A stretch of 58,394 bases of DNA, taken from NCBI GenBank assembly GCA_028280885.1, contig JANQKY010000059.1, forward strand, positions 1 through 58,394. The letters run 5' to 3'. Below, one piece after another: positions 32,319 to 42,010 of this stretch; the stretch's first letter is position 1, and each line of letters starts with the position of its first letter. Source of the DNA: Tepidamorphus sp. GTDB taxonomy: Bacteria; Pseudomonadota; Alphaproteobacteria; Rhizobiales; Tepidamorphaceae. The position numbers and the translations under genes were made by a program. The notes under the pieces are model-generated. The model saw nothing but the letters and a program-made list of their open reading frames with translations. It ran no database searches and had not been told where the DNA came from.

Positions 32319-32356
32319 CCCTCGTTGGGGAGGGGTGTCCCACGGACGGGATTACC
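32319..32356. other. attR core (38-bp direct repeat)
   Basis: This is the right copy of the 38-base repeat at 15463-15500. The DNA beyond it (32357 onward) should be the original upstream region of serC. On the minus strand that flank provides TTGCGC 17 bases before TAATCC of the core and a GCGCAAGGCGCTTGCGC inverted repeat at 32372-32388. Confidence 0.93.
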
Positions 32357-32539
32357 CGAAGGCCGGCGAAAGCGCAAGGCGCTTGCGCACCTGAGACAGG
32401 CGTCCGGTTTCTTCCGGAGCCGCCCGTCAGGGTCCGTCGCGCTTGACGCCCCCTGCCCTGCCCGACCGCTTGCGCATCTTGGTTAGACGCGTCATGATCA
32501 GCGCTATTTGGTATTCACTTCATTTATGGACACTGATTT

Positions 32540-32968
32540 ATGTTGGCTTTTTCACGAAGATTATCAGTCCTTTATGGGCTCTCCATCGCGCTTGGTCTGT
32601 CCGTCGCCCTTCCGGCAAGCGGGATCGCAAAAAAGTCGCTTCCCAATGGCGCGGCGAGCGGTGTTGCCGAGATCTGCGAATCGATCATCCGGGAAACCGT
32701 GCAAAATCCGGACCGCATCGACGAGTTCATCGAACTGGGTTTCCCGCGGATAGAAATGCTCATGGCTATTGCCTCCGCCGAGGACGAGGTCCCCGGGGAA
32801 ACGGCGATTACAATCGGTCAGATCTATGCCGCAGTGTCCGGCAGCATTGCCCGCCAACCACAGGACAAGACCCTCTACGTCGCGGTGGCGCGGGCCTGCA
32901 AGAACGTCATCAAGAAGCGCGTCTATTCGCTGCCGGACGGCTATCCGTTCAACACAAGCGGGCGCTAG
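32540..32968 (+). CDS. Secreted protein of unknown function, paralog 1
   Basis: The 142-residue protein has a signal peptide (FSRRLSVLYGLSIALGLSVALPASGIA) and a helical mature domain with Cys in EICESII and ACKNVIKK, ending LPDGYPF. It has a paralog immediately downstream. No known family is recognised. The ribosome site is poor (no clear purine run before the ATG), so the start is approximate. Confidence 0.65.
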   Translation: MLAFSRRLSVLYGLSIALGLSVALPASGIAKKSLPNGAASGVAEICESIIRETVQNPDRIDEFIELGFPRIEMLMAIASAEDEVPGETAITIGQIYAAVSGSIARQPQDKTLYVAVARACKNVIKKRVYSLPDGYPFNTSGR

Positions 32969-33024
32969 CCGGCAGCCTGTCGAGCGATCCGTTCAATACT
33001 CATTTCTCTTTTGGAAAGATCAAA

Positions 33025-33450
33025 ATGTCCTTTAGAACCGCCTTTGTTTCCACTCTTGTCGCCGGCTTTGTTCTTGCCTGCTCATCCGCCCAGGCCGCCA
33101 AACCGCGGGACCTGCCCACCCTGGCCAGCGGCGCGCCGGCCGGGATAGCCACCCTCTGCGCGGAAATGATCGAGGTGCTCGCAATCCAGCCGACTGCGGC
33201 AAATCCGATAATCGAGGCCGTCTTTCCGGGCATCGGGGTGATCCTGCGCTTGAAGGAAGACGCAAGCGCCGCCGCCGTTCCCGGCGAATTCGGAACCGCG
33301 CTTGGTGTGATCGCCGGCGAAACGATCGGATCCGTTCGAAGAACCCCGATGTATGCCGACCTGTTCACGGATGTCGGAGAGGCCTGCGCGGCGGCCGTGG
33401 AGACGGGCGAGTTTGTTCTGCCGGCCGGATATCCCTACCCCGAAGACTGA
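33025..33450 (+). CDS. Secreted protein of unknown function, paralog 2
   Basis: The 141-residue protein has a signal peptide (FVSTLVAGFVLACSSAQA) and a mature domain with the same plan as the gene upstream: a Cys-containing helix (LCAEMIEVL), a central helical region, a second Cys (EACAAAVE) and the end LPAGYPYPED. The two appear to be tandem duplicates, with Cys pairs that may form a disulfide. TTTTGGAAAG upstream is a reasonable ribosome site. Function unknown. Confidence 0.75.
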   Translation: MSFRTAFVSTLVAGFVLACSSAQAAKPRDLPTLASGAPAGIATLCAEMIEVLAIQPTAANPIIEAVFPGIGVILRLKEDASAAAVPGEFGTALGVIAGETIGSVRRTPMYADLFTDVGEACAAAVETGEFVLPAGYPYPED

Positions 33451-33471
33451 TGCCGCACCCGGTGCGCTGAT

Positions 33472-34791
33472 CTACCCTTCGGCCATCAGGGCCTTCGCGC
33501 CGTCGACGCTGACATCGCCTGATTCGGCCATCGCCTTGGCGATCCGGTCGATTTCGGCGCCCTCGGCGCCGGCCAGGATGGCGATGTTGCGGGCGTGCAG
33601 GGCCATATGACCCTTCTGGATGCCCTCGGTGGCAAGCGCGCGCAGCGCGGCCATGTTCTGGGCGAGGCCAACGGCAGCGACGACCTCGCCCAGTTCGGTC
33701 GCCGACGTCACGCCGAGAAGCCGCAGCGCGGCCCCTGCTGCGGGATGGGTCTTGGTCGCGCCGCCGACAAGGCCGAGCGCCATCGGCAGTTCGATCGTGC
33801 CGACCAGGGTCCCCGTGCCGCTCACCTCCCAGCGGGTCAGCGACGTATAGCGGCCGTCGCGGGCGGCATAGGCATGGGCGCCGGCCTCGATCGCCCGCCA
33901 GTCGTTGCCGGTAGCGACGACGACGGGATCGATGCCGTTCATGATGCCCTTGTTGTGGGTCGCCGCCCGATAGGGGTCGATGATGGCAAGTGCGCAGGCC
34001 TCGACGATGCCGCGCGCCACGTCGGCGCCGTCGAGCGTCGCGGTGGTCAATGCCTCGGGCATCACTTCGGCGCGGGCACGGACCAGGCGGCGGTCGGCGA
34101 GGTTCGACAGGATGCGCAGGCGTACCGATCCGCCGGCGACTTCCGCGACCCGCGGCGCGATCGCCTCGGCCATGGAATTGACCGTGTTGGCGCCCATCGC
34201 GTCGCGCACGTCGACGAGGAGATGCAGGACCACCATCGCGCCGACGGGCGTGTCCTCGAAGACATGGACCTCGATATCCTTGCAGCCGCCGCCGAGGCCG
34301 ATCAGCACCGTATCGCGGGCATTCGCCATCGTAATCAGCGCGTCGCGGTCGGCCAGCAGCCGCTGGCGGGCGCCATGCGGGTCGGCGATCCCGAGCACCT
34401 GGATCTGGGCTCGCATGATCGGCTGCGTCGAGGCGGTATGGAAGCCGCCGCAGGCCCTGACGATCCGCGCCATGTAGGAGGCCGCGGCAACCACCGATGG
34501 CTCCTCGACCGCCATCGGGACGAGATAGTCGCGGCCGTTGACCGTGAAATTCGCGGCGACCCCGAGCGGCAGTTCGAACTTGCCGACGACGTTCTCGATC
34601 ATGCCGTTGGCAAGCGAGACGGGCAGGACGCTCTCGCCGGCAAGCAGCGCGGCGTCGCCCTGATCGAGGCCGGCCGCGTGACGGACGGCCTCGCGCCGCG
34701 CCTCGGGCGCAAGATCGCGCAGGCCCTCAAGGCGCGACGTCCCTTCAGGGCGCGACGTCATGGCGCCGCCGTCGTCTGCGGCATTCGTCAT
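33472..34791 (-). CDS. mvaA: Class II hydroxymethylglutaryl-CoA reductase
   Basis: The 439-residue protein matches class II (degradative-type) HMG-CoA reductases: [14 protein letters not shown] with the catalytic Glu, [35 protein letters not shown] with Lys and Asp, and [11 protein letters not shown] with the catalytic His near the C-terminus. It interconverts HMG-CoA and mevalonate. GGGGAG lies 8 bases before the ATG at 34791. It follows an oligopeptide-type ABC ATPase gene by 40 bases in the same orientation, which suggests shared expression, perhaps for growth on mevalonate or a related compound. Confidence 0.92.
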   Translation of the reverse strand: MTNAADDGGAMTSRPEGTSRLEGLRDLAPEARREAVRHAAGLDQGDAALLAGESVLPVSLANGMIENVVGKFELPLGVAANFTVNGRDYLVPMAVEEPSVVAAASYMARIVRACGGFHTASTQPIMRAQIQVLGIADPHGARQRLLADRDALITMANARDTVLIGLGGGCKDIEVHVFEDTPVGAMVVLHLLVDVRDAMGANTVNSMAEAIAPRVAEVAGGSVRLRILSNLADRRLVRARAEVMPEALTTATLDGADVARGIVEACALAIIDPYRAATHNKGIMNGIDPVVVATGNDWRAIEAGAHAYAARDGRYTSLTRWEVSGTGTLVGTIELPMALGLVGGATKTHPAAGAALRLLGVTSATELGEVVAAVGLAQNMAALRALATEGIQKGHMALHARNIAILAGAEGAEIDRIAKAMAESGDVSVDGAKALMAEG

Positions 34792-34831
34792 TACGGAAAC
34801 TCCCCGGAAAGTCGCGATACGCGTTGCGCCG

Positions 34832-36466
34832 TCAGATCGGGCCGCGGGCGAAATTGGCGTCCCGGCCCGGCGCCGCCTCCAGGAGCGCCTTGGTGTAGGC
34901 GTGCTTGGGATCGTTATAGACGGCGGCCGTCGGACCCTGCTCGACCACCTCGCCGGAGCGCATCACCATGATGCGGTCGCAGATCTGGGCGGCGACCCGG
35001 AGATCGTGGGTGATGAACAGCATGGCCAGATCGAAGCGGTTGCGGATGTCGTCGAGCAGTTCGAGCACCTGCGCCTGGACCGACACGTCGAGCGCCGACA
35101 CCGCCTCGTCGGCGATCAGCACCTCCGGCTGCATGGCAAGCGCCCGGGCGATGCAGATGCGCTGGCGCTGGCCGCCGGAGAACTGGTGCGGAAAGCGGTC
35201 GAGCGCGTCCGGCGACAGGCCGACGATGCGCATCAGTTCGCTCGCCCGCTCATGCGCCTCGCTCTGGCTGACGCCGAAGTTCATCGGCCCCTCGACAATC
35301 GCCTGGCCGACGGTGCGGCGGGGATTGAGCGAGCGGTAGGGATCCTGGAAGATGATCTGCACGTCGCGGCGATGCGGGCGCAGCGCGCTTTCCCTGAGCG
35401 TGGCGATATCCTCGCCCTCGATCATCACCCCGCCCGAGGTCGGGTCGATCAGCCGGACGACGCAGCGCGCCACCGTCGACTTGCCGGATCCGGATTCGCC
35501 GACGATGCCAAGCGTCTCGCCGCGATTGACGTAAAGCGTCACGTCGCGGGCCGCCCGCACGACCCGGCCCGAGCCGAACATGCCGGCGGTGCCGTAGGTC
35601 TTCTCCAGCCTGTCCGTCGACAGCGCCGGCGCGTCGCGGACGACCGGTTCGCGCTTCGGCGGATGCAGGCTCGGCACCGAGGCGATCAGCCGCTGCGTGT
35701 AAGGGTGCTGCGGATTGCCGAGGACCTGATCCGTCTCGCCCTGTTCGACGATGCGGCCGTGCTGCATGACGACGACCCGGTCGGCGATCTCGGCGACGAC
35801 GCCGAAATCATGGGTGATGAACATCACGCCGGTGCCGTGCTTCTGCTGCATCTCCTTGATGAGCTTGAGGATCTGCGCCTGGGTGGTGACGTCGAGGGCA
35901 GTGGTCGGCTCATCGGCGATCAGAAGCGCCGGATCGAGTGCCAGCGCCATCGCGATCATCACCCGCTGGCGCTGGCCGCCGGAGAGCTGGTGGGGATAGC
36001 TGTGGTAGATCTTCTCAGGGTCCGGCAGATGCACGTCGCGCATCGCGTCGAGCACGCGCGCCTTGCGCTCCGAGGGGCTCAGGGAGGTGTGGATCTCCAG
36101 CATCTCGCCGATCTGGTCGGCGACCTTCATGACCGGATTGAGCGCCGTCATCGGCTCCTGGAAGACCATCGACATCGCCTGGCCGCGCAGGTCGCGCAGG
36201 CGCGTCGGCGTCGCCTGAAGCAGGTCCTCGCCGTCGAGCAGGACCTTGCCGGCGGCCGGTTTCAGCTCGCTCTTGTCGATCAGTCCCATCACCGTGAAGG
36301 CGGTGACCGACTTGCCGGAGCCGGATTCGCCGACGATGCAGACCAGTTCGCCGCTGCCCACCGTCAGGCTGATCTCCTCGATGGCGAACTCGCGGTCGGC
36401 GGAGGCCGGCAGGCGAACGCTCAGGCCCTCGATCTCAAGGACCGGCTTCTTGTCGGTATCACTCAT
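34832..36466 (-). CDS. Dipeptide/oligopeptide ABC transporter, fused ATPases (DppD-DppF type)
   Basis: The 544-residue protein contains two ATPase domains in one chain. Each has Walker A (GESGSGKS), LSGGQ-type signature (first LSGGQRQR, second FSGGQRQR) and Walker B ([16 protein letters not shown]), plus Opp-type C-terminal extensions. It powers the two permeases upstream. The start at 36466 overlaps the permease stop by 4 bases; the longer frame lacks conservation. Confidence 0.95.
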   Translation of the reverse strand: MSDTDKKPVLEIEGLSVRLPASADREFAIEEISLTVGSGELVCIVGESGSGKSVTAFTVMGLIDKSELKPAAGKVLLDGEDLLQATPTRLRDLRGQAMSMVFQEPMTALNPVMKVADQIGEMLEIHTSLSPSERKARVLDAMRDVHLPDPEKIYHSYPHQLSGGQRQRVMIAMALALDPALLIADEPTTALDVTTQAQILKLIKEMQQKHGTGVMFITHDFGVVAEIADRVVVMQHGRIVEQGETDQVLGNPQHPYTQRLIASVPSLHPPKREPVVRDAPALSTDRLEKTYGTAGMFGSGRVVRAARDVTLYVNRGETLGIVGESGSGKSTVARCVVRLIDPTSGGVMIEGEDIATLRESALRPHRRDVQIIFQDPYRSLNPRRTVGQAIVEGPMNFGVSQSEAHERASELMRIVGLSPDALDRFPHQFSGGQRQRICIARALAMQPEVLIADEAVSALDVSVQAQVLELLDDIRNRFDLAMLFITHDLRVAAQICDRIMVMRSGEVVEQGPTAAVYNDPKHAYTKALLEAAPGRDANFARGPI

Positions 36467-37428
36467 GCGCGCATCTTTCTGGCGATCCGCGGATCGAGCG
36501 TATCGCGCAAGCCGTCGCCCAGCACGTTCACCGCCAGCACGGTCAGCGCCAGCGCGATGCCGGGATAGAAGATGATCCACGGGCTGATCTGGAAGTAGGT
36601 GCGGCCCTCGGACATGATATTGCCCCAGGAGGGAATTTCCGGCGGGATGCCGGCGCCGAGGAAACCGAGGATCGCCTCGGTCAGCATGGCCGAGCCGCAG
36701 ATATAGGTCGCCTGGACGATCAGCGGCGCGATCGTATTGGGCAGGACGTGCCGCACCAGGATCGCCGGAAGCCTCGTGCCGGCGGTGATCGCCGCCTCGA
36801 CATAGGGCTCCTCGCGCACGGTCAGCACGACGGCGCGGACGAGGCGGACGACGCGCGGCACCTCGGGGATGGTGATCGCGATCAGCACGGTGAGCAGGCT
36901 CGCGCCCGACAGCGAAATGAGCGCGATCGCCAGCAGGATCGCCGGGATCGCCATCAGGCCGTCCATCACCCGCATCAGGACCGCGTCGAGCCAGCGGATA
37001 TAGCCGGCGATCAGGCCGATCAGCAGGCCGATGGTGACCGAGACCAGCGCGGTCGCGATGCCGATGATCAGCGAGATGCGGCCACCATTGACGACGCGGG
37101 AGAACAGGTCGCGGCCGAGGAAGTCGGTGCCGAGCCAGTCGGCTCCAGACGGCGGCTTCAGGCGGTTGATCGGGTTGAGGGCGACCGGATCGGCGGCGAA
37201 GAACGGGCCGAGCGCTGCGATCACGGCGAACAGGACGAGCAGCGCGCCGCCCCAGAAGACGCCGCGGTTGCGCAGCGCCAGGCGGAAGATCGACGGCTCC
37301 TGCCGGGTGGCGATCGCCAGCGCGTTCTCGTCCTCGAATTCGGCGCCGGGCCCTTCGGCGGTCGTGGAGCCGGTCAGATGCTCCGGAATCCGCTGCTTCT
37401 GGGGCATTTGGTCCTGGGTCACGGCCAT
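36463..37428 (-). CDS. Oligopeptide-type ABC transporter permease (DppC-like)
   Basis: The 321-residue protein has a cytoplasmic N-terminal extension, a first helix at about 55-75, DWLGTDFLGRDLFSRVVNGGR typical of DppC/OppC, and five more helices with the EAA loop EAAITAGTRLPAILVRHVLPN. It pairs with the DppB-like gene directly upstream, whose stop touches its start (TGATG). Earlier starts in the frame overlap the DppB-like gene and are unlikely. Confidence 0.93.
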   Translation of the reverse strand: MAVTQDQMPQKQRIPEHLTGSTTAEGPGAEFEDENALAIATRQEPSIFRLALRNRGVFWGGALLVLFAVIAALGPFFAADPVALNPINRLKPPSGADWLGTDFLGRDLFSRVVNGGRISLIIGIATALVSVTIGLLIGLIAGYIRWLDAVLMRVMDGLMAIPAILLAIALISLSGASLLTVLIAITIPEVPRVVRLVRAVVLTVREEPYVEAAITAGTRLPAILVRHVLPNTIAPLIVQATYICGSAMLTEAILGFLGAGIPPEIPSWGNIMSEGRTYFQISPWIIFYPGIALALTVLAVNVLGDGLRDTLDPRIARKMRA

Positions 37429-38372
37429 CAGTAGCGAATCCTCGGATCGAACAGGGTGTAGGACAGGTCGATCAGCAGGTTGATCATGATGTAGACGAAG
37501 CTGAAGAACAGGATCAGCCCCTGAATGATCGGGAAGTCGCGGGCGAGGACGGCGTCGAGGACGAGCCGGCCGAGGCCTGGAATGTTGAAGACGCTTTCGG
37601 TCACGACAACGCCGCCGATCAGAAGCGCGATGCCGATGCCGATGACGGTGACGATTGGCACGGCCGCGTTCTTCAGCGCGTGGGTGAGCAGGATCTTGAT
37701 CTCGCTCTGGCCCTTGGAGCGGGCGGTGCGGATATAATCCTCCTGCAGCACTTCGATGACGGCGGCCCGGGTGATCCGCGCGATCAGCGCGATATAGATC
37801 ACCGACAGCGTCATGGTCGGCAGGATGATGTGGTGCAGGAAGGGGCCGATGCCGTCGACGAAGGGGCTCTTGTAGCCCTGCACGGGCAGCCATCTGAGCT
37901 CCATGGCGAGGATATAGATCAGCATGTAGCCGAGCACGAAGACGGGGATCGAGAAGCCGCCGACCGAGAACAGCATGACGAAGCGGTCGACCAGCGAGTT
38001 AGCCTTCCAGGCGGCGATCGTGCCAAGCGGCACGGCGACGACGATCGCAAATATCAGGGTCGACAGCGCCAGCAGCAAGGTCGGCTCGAGGCGCTGGCCG
38101 ATCAGGGTCGTGACCGGCAGGTTGGTGAAGATCGAGGTGCCGAGATCGCCCTGGGCGAGCGCGCCGATCCAGTGCCAGAACTGGATGACGATCGGCTCGT
38201 TCAGGCCGAGGTTCTCGCGGATGCGCTCGACATCTTCCGCCGTGGCGTAGTCGCCGGCGATGACGGCGGCCGGATCGCCCGGCGCAAGACGCAGCATCGC
38301 AAAGACGAACAGCGCGACCACCGCCATGACCGGAACGGTCGACAGCACGCGCATCGCGACGTAACGCAGCAT
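37428..38372 (-). CDS. Oligopeptide-type ABC transporter permease (DppB-like)
   Basis: The 314-residue protein starts with MLRYVAMRVLSTVPVM and has APGDPA, LGLNEPI and six helices with the EAA loop RTARSKGQSEIKILLTHALKN, all diagnostic of DppB/OppB. It forms the channel with the DppC-like protein. It lies 260 bases downstream of the binding-protein gene, after a hairpin that probably lowers its expression relative to that gene. Confidence 0.94.
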   Translation of the reverse strand: MLRYVAMRVLSTVPVMAVVALFVFAMLRLAPGDPAAVIAGDYATAEDVERIRENLGLNEPIVIQFWHWIGALAQGDLGTSIFTNLPVTTLIGQRLEPTLLLALSTLIFAIVVAVPLGTIAAWKANSLVDRFVMLFSVGGFSIPVFVLGYMLIYILAMELRWLPVQGYKSPFVDGIGPFLHHIILPTMTLSVIYIALIARITRAAVIEVLQEDYIRTARSKGQSEIKILLTHALKNAAVPIVTVIGIGIALLIGGVVVTESVFNIPGLGRLVLDAVLARDFPIIQGLILFFSFVYIMINLLIDLSYTLFDPRIRY

Positions 38373-38584
38373 TTGAGTGGTTCCCCTAAAAGCGGTCGTT
38401 CCGACCGGCGATCCGCAAGCCCGGCCGGTATCCCGAACGGCATCCTTTGCGGCTATTGTTCCGTCCGCGGCCGCCTATTGCAACTTGGAAACGGGCCGAA
38501 ATCAGCCCGCGAACGCGGAACCGGCACTGATCGCGCATCCTGAGCATGCCCTTTTGCCGGCCCGAAGAGAAGGGACACGGAGAA

Positions 38585-38610
38585 GGGACACGGCGCGAAC
38601 GCCGTGTCCC
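38585..38610 (-). terminator. Stem-loop after the binding-protein gene (attenuating or stabilising)
   Basis: GGGACACGGCG and CGCCGTGTCCC form a perfect 11-bp stem with a 4-base loop 22 bases after the stop of the binding-protein gene. No U-tract follows on the minus strand. Such stems between a binding-protein gene and its permeases usually give higher expression of the binding protein. Confidence 0.6.
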
Positions 38611-38632
38611 GATCGTGCTCGACCTTGATGTC

Positions 38633-40222
38633 TCAGTCGACCGACATGTTCCAGAAGAACTGCACCGGCGACTTGATCAGGCCCTTGACGTTGTTGCGGT
38701 AGGCGACCGGCACGAAGAACTGGCCGAGCTGCCCGGACGCCCCGATCGCCCACAGGCGCTCCTGCACCTTCTTGGCGATCTCCTGCTTCTCCTCCAGCGT
38801 CGAGGCGACGGCGAAGTCGGCCCGCGCCTTTTCGAGTTCCTCGTCGGTCGGCCAGCCGAACCAGCCCTTGTCCGGATTGCCGGAGAAGGCGATCGCCATC
38901 GGATCGATGACGTCGGCGCCGATCCACCAGGTGTGGAACATGTTCCAGCCACCCTCGGAAACGGGATCGCGCTTGGCGCGGCGCGACGTCAGCGTCGCCC
39001 AGTCCATCGCCTGCAGGTCGACTTCCATGCCGATGTCGCGCAGCGCTTCCGCCGTCACCAGCGAGAAGGCCGACAGGACCGGAACGTCGGTCGGCTGCAT
39101 GATGACAACCGGCGTGCCGTCATAACCGGCTGCTTCCAGGGCTGCCTTGGCCTTTTCCTTGTCGGCGGTCTCCATGACCTCGGAGCCGACATCATTGGCC
39201 AGCGGCGTGCCGCAAGGGTAGACCGAGTAGCAGGTCTTCCAGAACTCCTCGTTGCCGATCGCGGCGGCGAGATAGTCCTTCTGGTCCATCGCCATGATCG
39301 CGGCGCGACGCACGTCGGCCTTGTCGAACGGCGGCAGCAGGGAGTTGAAGCGGGCAAAGCCGATATTGCCGAGCGGGTCGTTGACCTCGACGACGATGTC
39401 CGGATTGGACTTCATAACCTCGGCCAGGTCGTTGGTCGGCTGCTCGAAGAAGTCGATCTCACCGGCCATCAGCGCGTTCATCGCCGTGGTCTGGTCCGGG
39501 AAGTAGGTCCAGATCACCTTGTCGACCTTGGCGACCTTGCCGCCGGCGGCCGCCGAGGGCTCTTCGTCGCGCGGCTTGTAGTTCTCGTTTTTGGTGTAAA
39601 CGACCTTGGAGCCCGGCACCCACTCGTCGGCGGAGAACACGAACGGCCCCGAGCCGGTATAGTCGGTGATCTGCTCGAACGGATCGGTCTCGGCGACCCG
39701 CTTGGGCATGATGAAGGGCACGTTCGACGAGATCTTGCCGATCGATTCCAGCACCAGGCCATAAGGCTCCTTGAGCTGGAACTTGAAGGTCTTGTCGTCG
39801 ACCGCGGTCATCTCGCCCATCACGCCCATGAGCTGCTGACCCATGCCGTCGCGGGCGCCCCAGCGCTTCAGCGAGGCAATCACGTCTTCCGACGTCACCG
39901 GCGCGCCGTCATGGAACATCAGGCCGTCGCGCAGCGTGAAGGTCCAGGTCATGCCGTCGTCCGAGGTCTCCCAGGTGTCGACCATCTGCGGCTGCGGCTT
40001 GAACTGATCGTCCATGGCAAACAGGGTGTCGTAGATCAGATACCCGTGGTTGCGCGAGATGTAGGCGGTGGTCCAGATCGGATCGAGATTCTTCAGATCC
40101 GCATGTGGAATGACTCGAAGTACCGTCTCGGCCGACGCCATCGGCGCCGTCGCCATTCCGCCGAACGCCAGCGGAACGAGCAATGCGAGCGGTGCCACCC
40201 TCCGTGTTAGTTGTTTTAACAT
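38633..40222 (-). CDS. Oligopeptide-type ABC transporter substrate-binding protein
   Basis: The 529-residue protein has a signal peptide ending APMASA and the SBP_bac_5 fold: LKNLDPIWTTAYI, DGLMFHDGAPVTSEDVIASL, GTGPF-like GSGPFVFSADEW, and a C-terminal region with NMFHTWWIGADV. It captures the substrate in the periplasm. It is the first gene of the operon. The ligand is unknown; the downstream HMG-CoA reductase and the divergent amidohydrolase and M81 peptidase genes hint at acylated or cyclic amide compounds. Confidence 0.93.
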   Translation of the reverse strand: MLKQLTRRVAPLALLVPLAFGGMATAPMASAETVLRVIPHADLKNLDPIWTTAYISRNHGYLIYDTLFAMDDQFKPQPQMVDTWETSDDGMTWTFTLRDGLMFHDGAPVTSEDVIASLKRWGARDGMGQQLMGVMGEMTAVDDKTFKFQLKEPYGLVLESIGKISSNVPFIMPKRVAETDPFEQITDYTGSGPFVFSADEWVPGSKVVYTKNENYKPRDEEPSAAAGGKVAKVDKVIWTYFPDQTTAMNALMAGEIDFFEQPTNDLAEVMKSNPDIVVEVNDPLGNIGFARFNSLLPPFDKADVRRAAIMAMDQKDYLAAAIGNEEFWKTCYSVYPCGTPLANDVGSEVMETADKEKAKAALEAAGYDGTPVVIMQPTDVPVLSAFSLVTAEALRDIGMEVDLQAMDWATLTSRRAKRDPVSEGGWNMFHTWWIGADVIDPMAIAFSGNPDKGWFGWPTDEELEKARADFAVASTLEEKQEIAKKVQERLWAIGASGQLGQFFVPVAYRNNVKGLIKSPVQFFWNMSVD

Positions 40223-40384
40223 TCTATCACCCCGAGTTAGGTCTTGAACAACGCGAATTGAGACCGTATGCCCACGAATGTGTCAAGCACAAGAGTCCGG
40301 CATGGGCGTGGAATGTGCCCGCTTCGTGTGCATACATAGCCGACAGCCTACATCCGTTCCGGCCAAAACGGAGAACTTTTTTCG

Positions 40385-42010
40385 ATGCTAACAACCGTCT
40401 TCAACGCAAAAAAGATTCACACGCTGGATCCCAACCGACCCGAGGCGACCCATGTCGCCGTCCGAGAGGGGCGTATCCTGGCCGTCGGCGGCGCCGATTG
40501 CGCCGATGGCTGGGGCGGCGAGATCAGGCGGGACGACCGCTACAGCGACCGCGTCATGATGCCCGGGCTGGTCGAGGCGCACGCCCATGTCGCCGCCGGC
40601 GGCATCTGGCGGTTCACCTATTGCGGGCACTACCCGCGCACCGCGCCGGACGGCACCGTCTGGGAGGGTGTAACAACGAATGCCGCCGTCATCGCGCGGC
40701 TGCGTGACATCGCCGCACAGGCGCCGGCGGGACAGCCGATCGTCGGCTGGGGCTTCGATCCGAATTTCCTTGATGAAAAGCGGCTCGACCGCCACGACCT
40801 CGACCAGGTCTCCGCCGACATACCGGTGGTGGTGATGCACTCGAACATGCATCTGTTGACCTGCAACACCAAGGCGCTCGAGGTCGCCGGCTACGCCGCC
40901 GGGACGAATGTCGAGGGCGTGATCCGCGATGCGTCCGGCGCACCGAACGGCGAGTTGCACGAATTCGCCGCGATGGGCCCGGTGATGGAGGCCTCCAGGG
41001 TCAGCATCCAGGCGCTCGGCGATGCCGAGGCGGTGCGCGCCTACGGGCAGGTGGCGCGCAATTGCGGCGTGACGACCGTCGCCGACCTGCTGTCGGACCT
41101 GCATGACGGCGAGGTCGCGATGCTGAAACAGCTCACCGCCGATCCCGCCTTCCCGGCCCGCTACGTGCCGATCATGAACGCCATGGTGGGCGATCCGGAA
41201 GACGAGGCCCGGCGGGCCAACGCGCTGAAACCCCAGAGCACCGACAAGCTCAGGCTGGGGGCGGCGAAACTGTTCACCGACGGCGCGATCCAGGGTTTCA
41301 CCGCCAAGCTCAAATGGCCCGGCTACTACACCGGCAAGGACAATTCCGTCCTCAACATGAGCGAGGAGCACTTCACCGCCGCCGTCAACGCGCTGCACAA
41401 GGCCGGCGTGAAGATGCACATCCACACCAATGGCGACTGGGCGTCTGAATTCGCCACAGAGACGATCGCCGAGGCGATGCGCCAGGCGAGCTTTCCCGAC
41501 CACCGCCACACGCTCGAGCATGTCCAGCTCGCCGACCGGGCGCAGTTCCAGCGCATGGCCAATCTCGGCATCTGCGTCAATCTGTTCGGCAACCATCTCT
41601 ATTATTTCGGCGACGTGCACTGGACGAAGAGCATCGGCCCGGACCGGGCGCGGCGGATGAATGCCTGCCACGACGCGCTCGATATCTTCGGGCCGAATTT
41701 CGCGATCCATTCGGACGCGCCGGTGACACCGATGGGCCCGCTCTTCACCGCCTGGTGCGCCGTCAACCGCCTGACCGAATCCGGCCGGCAGCTCGGCGAC
41801 TATCAGCGCATCGCCGTCCGCGACGCCCTCAACTGCATCACGCTCGGGGCCGCCTATGTGCTGAAGCTCGATCACGAGATCGGATCGATCCAGACCGGCA
41901 AGCGGGCCGATTTCTGCCTGCTCGACGATGATCCCTTCGAGGTCGCCCCTGAGGCACTGAAGGATATCGGCGTCGCCGGAACGGTGTTCGGCGGGGAGCC
42001 GACCGCATGA
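40385..42010 (+). CDS. Amidohydrolase family protein (YtcJ-like)
   Basis: The 541-residue protein has the amidohydrolase 3 layout: an N-terminal beta sandwich (FNAKKIHTLDPNRPEATHVAVREGRI), MPGLVEAHAHVAAGG with metal His residues, HTNGDWA, HTLEHVQLAD, and HSDAPVTPMGPL near the end with the metal Asp. It likely hydrolyses an amide or cyclic amide; the substrate is unknown. Divergent from the ABC operon and overlapping the next gene by 4 bases. Confidence 0.9.
   Translation: MLTTVFNAKKIHTLDPNRPEATHVAVREGRILAVGGADCADGWGGEIRRDDRYSDRVMMPGLVEAHAHVAAGGIWRFTYCGHYPRTAPDGTVWEGVTTNAAVIARLRDIAAQAPAGQPIVGWGFDPNFLDEKRLDRHDLDQVSADIPVVVMHSNMHLLTCNTKALEVAGYAAGTNVEGVIRDASGAPNGELHEFAAMGPVMEASRVSIQALGDAEAVRAYGQVARNCGVTTVADLLSDLHDGEVAMLKQLTADPAFPARYVPIMNAMVGDPEDEARRANALKPQSTDKLRLGAAKLFTDGAIQGFTAKLKWPGYYTGKDNSVLNMSEEHFTAAVNALHKAGVKMHIHTNGDWASEFATETIAEAMRQASFPDHRHTLEHVQLADRAQFQRMANLGICVNLFGNHLYYFGDVHWTKSIGPDRARRMNACHDALDIFGPNFAIHSDAPVTPMGPLFTAWCAVNRLTESGRQLGDYQRIAVRDALNCITLGAAYVLKLDHEIGSIQTGKRADFCLLDDDPFEVAPEALKDIGVAGTVFGGEPTA

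Larger units (their letters stand above)
15463..32356. mobile_element. Integrated phage-derived element, 16.9 kb
   Basis: The element is bounded by a perfect 38-bp repeat and carries a tyrosine integrase at the right end, a small HTH protein, a repressor-type region, and a complete head gene set plus tail tube and tape measure. Genes on the plus strand from 16166 to 27371 form one cassette. No holin, endolysin, replication, tail-tip or fibre gene is recognisable, and total length is well below a typical 35-45 kb siphophage. It is therefore either a deletion derivative or a satellite that supplies its own capsid. Integrase and att sites look intact, so excision may still be possible. Confidence 0.9.
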
